Assembly (NCBI RefSeq): GCF_003315205.1
Contig: NZ_QNRR01000001.1
Location: forward strand, 62,001-126,000
Reading direction: 5' to 3'
From: Roseimicrobium gellanilyticum
Lineage (GTDB): Bacteria > Verrucomicrobiota > Verrucomicrobiia > Verrucomicrobiales > Verrucomicrobiaceae
DNA length: 64,000 bases
The notes beneath the pieces are model-generated. The model had not been told where the DNA came from. It was given only the letters and a program-made list of their open reading frames with translations, and searched no databases. Shown here piece by piece: positions 60,719 to 64,000 of the stretch (its first letter is position 1; every line of letters starts with the position of its first letter). The position numbers and the translations under genes are program-made.

Positions 60719-62098
60719 CTACTTCGCCAGCGCCGCCTGCACTGCGGTGGTGAGTGCGCCCACGCCATATTGGAGACTACCGTCCGATTCCGGCTTGTAG
60801 AAGGGTGAATGCAGGCTGGGCAGAGGCGGACCCCCGTGCTCCGCCTCAGAAGCGCGGGGTGGGGCAATGGTGCCAAGCCAGAACATGCAGATGGGAATCT
60901 TGTCCTCCGTCATGCCGTAGCGGCTGAAATCTTCGCCTCCCATGGTGGCGCGCCGGCTTTTTACCGAGGGCTCGCCATAGCGTTCTTTCAGTGCCGCTCC
61001 GATGCGTTTGGTGAGTGCGGGGTCATTCTGCACCACGGGCGTGAAGCGCTCCGCTTCTTTGATGATGGGAAGATGGGTGTCCGGCAGGCCGGCGGTGCGG
61101 GCCATGCCTTCCGCGATGCGGCGAATGGCAGCGAGGGTTTTACCACGGACCTCGGTGTTGAAGGTGCGAATCGTTAGTTGCAGCTTCACTTCATCCGGAA
61201 TGATGTTGTGCTTCGTGCCGCCATGGATGCTCCCGACGGTGATTACCACGGCTTCGCGTGGATCGATCTCGCGGCTGTCGATCATTTGAAGAGCCACGAT
61301 GATCTGCGCGGCGAGTACCACGGGATCCTTCGTGGTGTGAGGCGCGCTGCCGTGGCCACCCACACCGCGCACGGTGATGTCCACGCTGTCCACGTTTGCA
61401 GTGGCAGGGCCCTCTGTGAGGCCGAAGGTGCCGACCGCCATGTCGCTGTTGCAGTGGAGCGCCACGCAGGCATCAGGCTTGGGGAAGCGTGTGTAGAGGC
61501 CGTCTTCCAGCATGGGAGCGGAGCCGCCGCCTTTTTCTTCTGCGGGTTGGCCGATGAAAACCAGGGTGCCATTCCATTCCTTTTTATTTTCGGCGAACCA
61601 GCGTGCCGTGCCTGTCCAGCAGGCCATATGCATGTCATGGCCACAGGCGTGCATGACCGGCACATCTGTGCCGTCCGTGTCCTTCACACGAACTTTACTC
61701 GCAAAAGGCAGGCCGGTCATTTCGCGAACCGGCAGGGCATCCATGTCTGTGCGCACCAGCACCGTGCGACCTTCACCATTTTTCAAGACGCCCACGACGC
61801 CCCATCCGCCGACTTTTTCCGTCACCGTGAAGCCTGCTTCTCGGAGCTCCTTTGCGAGACGCTGGCTGGTCTTCTCTTCGTGGAAGGAGAGCTCGGGCGC
61901 TGCGTGAAGATCTTCGTAGAGCTTCTTTAACCGCGCATGCTCTTCATCGGAAAGCTTTGTCGACAGGACAATCTGCGCCACTCCCGGCTTCGAGTTCGCA
62001 CAAGGCAGGCAGAAGGAAAAGCCAAGGAGTGCCGCCCCGAAAACGGGGAAGACCAGGCGCGAAGAAGAAACGCGCTGCGAAGACTGGGTGGATGACAT
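60719..62098 (-). CDS. Secreted M20-family amidohydrolase (N-acyl amino acid hydrolase-like)
   Basis: The 459-aa enzyme has an N-terminal hydrophobic export signal (LVFPVFGAALLGFSFCLPCANS; possibly a lipoprotein). M20D motifs follow: LHAAPELSFHEEKTS, VRTDMDALPV, the metal-binding MHACGHDMHMA, GQPAEEKGGG, GHGSAPHTTKDP in the dimerisation domain, and MGGEDFSRYG near the end. It resembles hippurate/IAA-amino-acid hydrolases that cleave N-acyl amino acids. Export to the periplasm is less usual for the family. It is monocistronic, flanked by a REPIN-like element and a hairpin. Confidence 0.88.
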   Translation of the reverse strand: MSSTQSSQRVSSSRLVFPVFGAALLGFSFCLPCANSKPGVAQIVLSTKLSDEEHARLKKLYEDLHAAPELSFHEEKTSQRLAKELREAGFTVTEKVGGWGVVGVLKNGEGRTVLVRTDMDALPVREMTGLPFASKVRVKDTDGTDVPVMHACGHDMHMACWTGTARWFAENKKEWNGTLVFIGQPAEEKGGGSAPMLEDGLYTRFPKPDACVALHCNSDMAVGTFGLTEGPATANVDSVDITVRGVGGHGSAPHTTKDPVVLAAQIIVALQMIDSREIDPREAVVITVGSIHGGTKHNIIPDEVKLQLTIRTFNTEVRGKTLAAIRRIAEGMARTAGLPDTHLPIIKEAERFTPVVQNDPALTKRIGAALKERYGEPSVKSRRATMGGEDFSRYGMTEDKIPICMFWLGTIAPPRASEAEHGGPPLPSLHSPFYKPESDGSLQYGVGALTTAVQAALAK

Positions 62099-62234
62099 GG
62101 CAGGTCTGGGAGTAGACCGACCCGGGGGCGGGGCCAGCGAGCTTTTTCCATGCTGACGCCTCGCTGGCTGCTTGTGAAGGAGAAAAATCTGCTGCGCAAA
62201 AAATAGGGGCTGCCGACCGAGCTCGTCGGAAATC

Positions 62235-62282
62235 CGTTCGTCCGTCCGCGAATTTACCCAAGGATTCGCGGACGGACGGACG
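62235..62282. repeat. Strong hairpin with tandem CGTC units
   Basis: CGTCCGTCCGCGAAT (62239-62253) pairs perfectly with ATTCGCGGACGGACG (62264-62278), and the stem extends to about 19 bp including one G-T pair. The arms are partly tandem TCCG/GACG units. It lies between the M20 gene and the leftward 56-aa membrane gene and could be the latter's terminator. Confidence 0.6.
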
Positions 62283-62311
62283 CGCGCAATAGGCCGCCGG
62301 GGGCTGGCGGG

Positions 62312-62482
62312 TCAGGTGGCCCGTTTTCCGGTGAGCTGGCCGAAAATCCAAAGCACGACAAAGATGATGGCTGCAATCCAAAGCAAGTGAAGGAGCACAC
62401 TCGTGATGGCGAGGGCGACCTTTAACACGAGCCACAGCACCATGAGGGCGAGTGCCAGCCAGATGAAGGTAGAGGAGTGCAT
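62312..62482 (-). CDS. 56-aa hydrophobic membrane protein (lmo0937/DUF5670-like)
   Basis: The peptide MHSSTFIWLALALMVLWLVL followed by KVALAITSVLLHLLWIAAII and a short basic tail (GQLTGKRAT) makes one or two membrane helices. The layout resembles the small lmo0937-family membrane proteins, whose function is unknown. The start is chosen at the ATG giving this compact protein; the larger open frame upstream reads as non-coding. It lies 34 bp after another small membrane gene on the same strand. Confidence 0.6.
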   Translation of the reverse strand: MHSSTFIWLALALMVLWLVLKVALAITSVLLHLLWIAAIIFVVLWIFGQLTGKRAT

Positions 62483-62516
62483 GAGGAGGAAGGCAGTTGG
62501 AAGTGGAGATGGGTGG

Positions 62517-62753
62517 TCAGTTCGTGCGCCGCTGGAATTGCGTGCGCCACCCCAGCCACCCCAGGAGAAAAATCCAGCCGAGGAGTGCTGAGGGACCAAG
62601 GAGCTTCGGCGTGTGCCCTCCATGGTAGGCATTAAGCCAGGCAGCGGAGACCAGCACGACATTCGCGACCCACGCCATGATGAGCGACAGCCGCACGAAA
62701 GAGAGAAGATGGGAAATCCCGATGCTGGGTACCTCGTGTTTGGGGGACATCAT
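62517..62753 (-). CDS. Small two-helix membrane protein
   Basis: The 78-aa product (MMSPKHEVPSIG...; either of two adjacent ATGs may be used) has two hydrophobic segments, about 22-42 (LSLIMAWVANVVLVSAAWL) and 51-67 (LLGPSALLGWIFLLGWLGW), and ends in the polar tail RTQFQRRTN. I do not recognise a family. It is likely co-transcribed with the 56-aa membrane protein downstream. Confidence 0.5.
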   Translation of the reverse strand: MMSPKHEVPSIGISHLLSFVRLSLIMAWVANVVLVSAAWLNAYHGGHTPKLLGPSALLGWIFLLGWLGWRTQFQRRTN

Positions 62754-63056
62754 GACGGGCCTCTTTTGTTACCCGCCATCCGACGCCTCACGAGGAAGGC
62801 GTCGGATGGAGAGCGGGGGGTTTGGCGGTTGGTTTTTTGGAAGGCTGCCGAAGCAGCCTTGCGACATAGGGTGCTGGATGAATGCCAAGTGGCGAAGATC
62901 TGTGTAAAGTTCTCTTTTTCAGCAAGCTGCGTCGCAAGGCGTTTTGCGATCCCAGTTTTTCTTCCGTGCAAAAGGCCCTCGGTCATGCATTGCGGTATGC
63001 AGGAAGCAAGGCCGGGACAACGGGGTGGGGTGGGAGCGCGACCTCCCTCACGCCAC
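62754..63056. other. Intergenic region with two stable hairpins
   Basis: About 300 bp between the response-regulator stop and the small membrane gene, with no gene seen. It contains a perfect 13-bp stem CCATCCGACGCCT/AGGCGTCGGATGG (62776-62809) and an 8-bp stem AAGGCTGC/GCAGCCTT (62841-62860). Read on the minus strand the latter has a C-UUCG-G tetraloop, a very stable RNA cap. Termination of the kdpE-like transcript is plausible although U-tracts are lacking. Confidence 0.6.
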
Positions 63057-63734
63057 TCAGGCACTCGGGGCGGACATCCTGTATCCGATGCCCGGCTCGT
63101 TTTGGATCTGGGGCGCTGCCGGATCTGGTTGAAGTTTTTTTCGAAGCAGATTCACATACACACGCAGGGAGTGTGCGTGGGTGTCCGCGCTTGGCCCCCA
63201 CACTGCTTTCAGAAGCTGCTTTTGTGTGACGATGCGACCGGAGTGGGTGGCAAGTTGGGTGGCGAGCGCGTACTCGGTGGGTGTCAGCTTGAGTTCGTGG
63301 CCAGCGAGTGTCACCTGATGTGAAGACAAATCGATGCGCAAGCTGCCACAATCGAGCACAGGAGATTCCTGCACGCTGCTGGAGCGTCGCTGGATGGCTT
63401 GCAGCCGCGCGAGCAGTTCCGCAGTGCTGAAAGGTTTGGTCACGTAGTCGTCGGCGCCGAGTTCGAAGGCCCGCACCTTCACCTGCTCCTGATCGCGCAC
63501 GGAAAGGATCAGGACAGGCACTTCGCTCCACTCGCGCAGCCTCTGTAAAACTTGCGTGCCATCCATGTCCGGCAGGCCGAGGTCGAGGAGGACGACATCG
63601 GGTCGATGAAACGCGGCTTCTTGCAGGCCGAGTTGACCTGCCTCCGCTTCGCGCACTTCGTATCCACGCGATTCCAAAGCCAGGCGTAGCAGCCTCCGGA
63701 TTTGGATTTCATCGTCGATGATGAGGGCGAGCAT
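63057..63734 (-). CDS. kdpE: OmpR-family response regulator, KdpE-like
   Basis: Starting at MLALIIDDEIQIRRLLRLALE the protein has 225 aa. The receiver domain has acidic residues Asp7/Asp8, phosphoacceptor Asp51 in VVLLDLGLPDMDG and the conserved Lys in DDYVTKPFS. The C-terminal winged helix contains KLTPTEYALATQLATHSGRIVTQKQLLKAVWG and HSLRVYVNLLRKKL, closest in flavour to KdpE. It follows the sensor-kinase gene by 38 bp. KdpE normally activates the kdpFABC K+ pump, which is not in this window. The kup pair is a possible but unproven target. Confidence 0.8.
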   Translation of the reverse strand: MLALIIDDEIQIRRLLRLALESRGYEVREAEAGQLGLQEAAFHRPDVVLLDLGLPDMDGTQVLQRLREWSEVPVLILSVRDQEQVKVRAFELGADDYVTKPFSTAELLARLQAIQRRSSSVQESPVLDCGSLRIDLSSHQVTLAGHELKLTPTEYALATQLATHSGRIVTQKQLLKAVWGPSADTHAHSLRVYVNLLRKKLQPDPAAPQIQNEPGIGYRMSAPSA

Positions 63735-63772
63735 GTGTGATGGTGAGAATGAGTCACTAACGGCGAGAGGAC

Positions 63773-64000
63773 TCAAGCAGGAAGCGAGGGCTCCAGCATC
63801 TGAGAGTGCGCTTGTGTGGAAACAGCAAGCTCCATGACAAAGACAGCGCCGCCTTCCGGATGATTGTGCGCCGTAAGATCGCCGCCCTGTGCACGCATGA
63901 GTCCGCGAGCGATGGCCAGGCCGAGCCCGGTGCCACCTGCGGGTGAGCCGGGTGCACGATAGAACTTCTCAAAAACCTTCGACTCGGCACCCTCTGGCAG
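63773..64000 (-). CDS. kdpD: Sensor histidine kinase, KdpD-like (C-terminal part, cut by window edge)
   Basis: Only the last 75 residues are in the window. They are the end of an HATPase domain: [27 protein letters not shown] (F and G2 boxes) and [11 protein letters not shown], with a short tail. The F..FYR......[10 protein letters not shown]...A.GG pattern matches KdpD-type kinases. It is upstream of the KdpE-like regulator gene on the same strand, so the two form a two-component system. Sensor domains lie outside the window, so the KdpD name is provisional. Confidence 0.75.
   Translation of the reverse strand: MPEGAESKVFEKFYRAPGSPAGGTGLGLAIARGLMRAQGGDLTAHNHPEGGAVFVMELAVSTQAHSQMLEPSLPA

Noticed and set aside
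62613-63323. 236-codon plus-strand open frame at the right end
   Set aside because: It overlaps the response-regulator gene in antisense and crosses two hairpins. Its composition is unstructured and no start signal supports it.
1-64000. CRISPR array, prophage or secretion-system cluster
   Set aside because: No regularly spaced direct repeats, phage structural genes or secretion components were seen. The repeats present are inverted palindromic pairs.

Overview
The window reads as a piece of chromosome from a Verrucomicrobiota bacterium (PVC superphylum). This is an inference from gene content: a very large secreted PVC-type dehydrogenase/HEAT/cytochrome c protein, paired secreted PQQ-type beta-propellers, an SBBP propeller, many signal peptides and lipoboxes, a Ser/Thr kinase fused to HEAT repeats, and high-GC codon use. 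No rRNA, tRNA or CRISPR array was recognised. Coding density is high, and most genes are ordinary chromosomal ones.

Layout, left half. 0.3-6.5 kb: secreted SBBP propeller, then two PQQ-like propellers. 6.6-10.3 kb: a three-gene carboxylate-reduction cassette (EhpF/LuxE-like adenylating enzyme, acyl-CoA/aldehyde dehydrogenase, Fe-alcohol dehydrogenase). 10.4-12.9 kb: secreted esterase and pheA. 13-16.8 kb: two tandem Kup K+ transporters. 17-18.5 kb: TPR protein and recO. 18.6-22 kb: a coupled operon (SDR, fused CoA-transferase, thiolase) that looks like 3-hydroxybutyrate/acetoacetate catabolism, facing an MHS-family MFS importer. 23.6-26 kb: cupin, prfB with its programmed +1 frameshift, and trmD. 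26.1-26.9 kb: a REP-associated tyrosine transposase flanked by inverted REP sequences. 27-30.5 kb: a coupled four-gene operon (Rieske oxygenase, NTF2-like membrane protein, fatty-acid desaturase, squalene/phytoene-synthase-like protein), the best candidate for an undescribed pathway.

Layout, right half. 30.6-38.3 kb: glyS, a GH32-like hydrolase, a DUF3592 protein, an L,D-transpeptidase, the two putrescine genes aguB and aguA, and yebC. 38.4-41 kb: kinase-HEAT fusion. 41.2-46.7 kb: a six-gene operon rich in folding and proteolysis functions (Clp-fold protease, parvulin, dehydrogenase, YgfZ, lipoprotein, cyclophilin) ending in a clear terminator. 46.8-50.5 kb: the PVC-type dehydrogenase/cytochrome. 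50.5-51.4 kb: a GxxExxY (PD-(D/E)XK) gene boxed by about 139-bp near-identical inverted repeats. 51.4-56.1 kb: two ABC permeases, a PilZ-like protein, a nucleoside transporter and an SGNH hydrolase. 56.2-60.5 kb: ROK kinase, metF, an ABC-F ATPase and a small protein. 60.7-64 kb: M20 amidohydrolase, two tiny membrane proteins, and a KdpD/KdpE-type two-component pair cut by the window edge.

The most distinctive non-genic signal is the set of palindromic inverted-pair elements. One family (core GGGAACGCCTCGTTCCC) occurs as three inverted pairs, and one pair encloses the transposase. Two further families are present as single REPIN-like units, one of which shows compensatory stem changes between its two halves.
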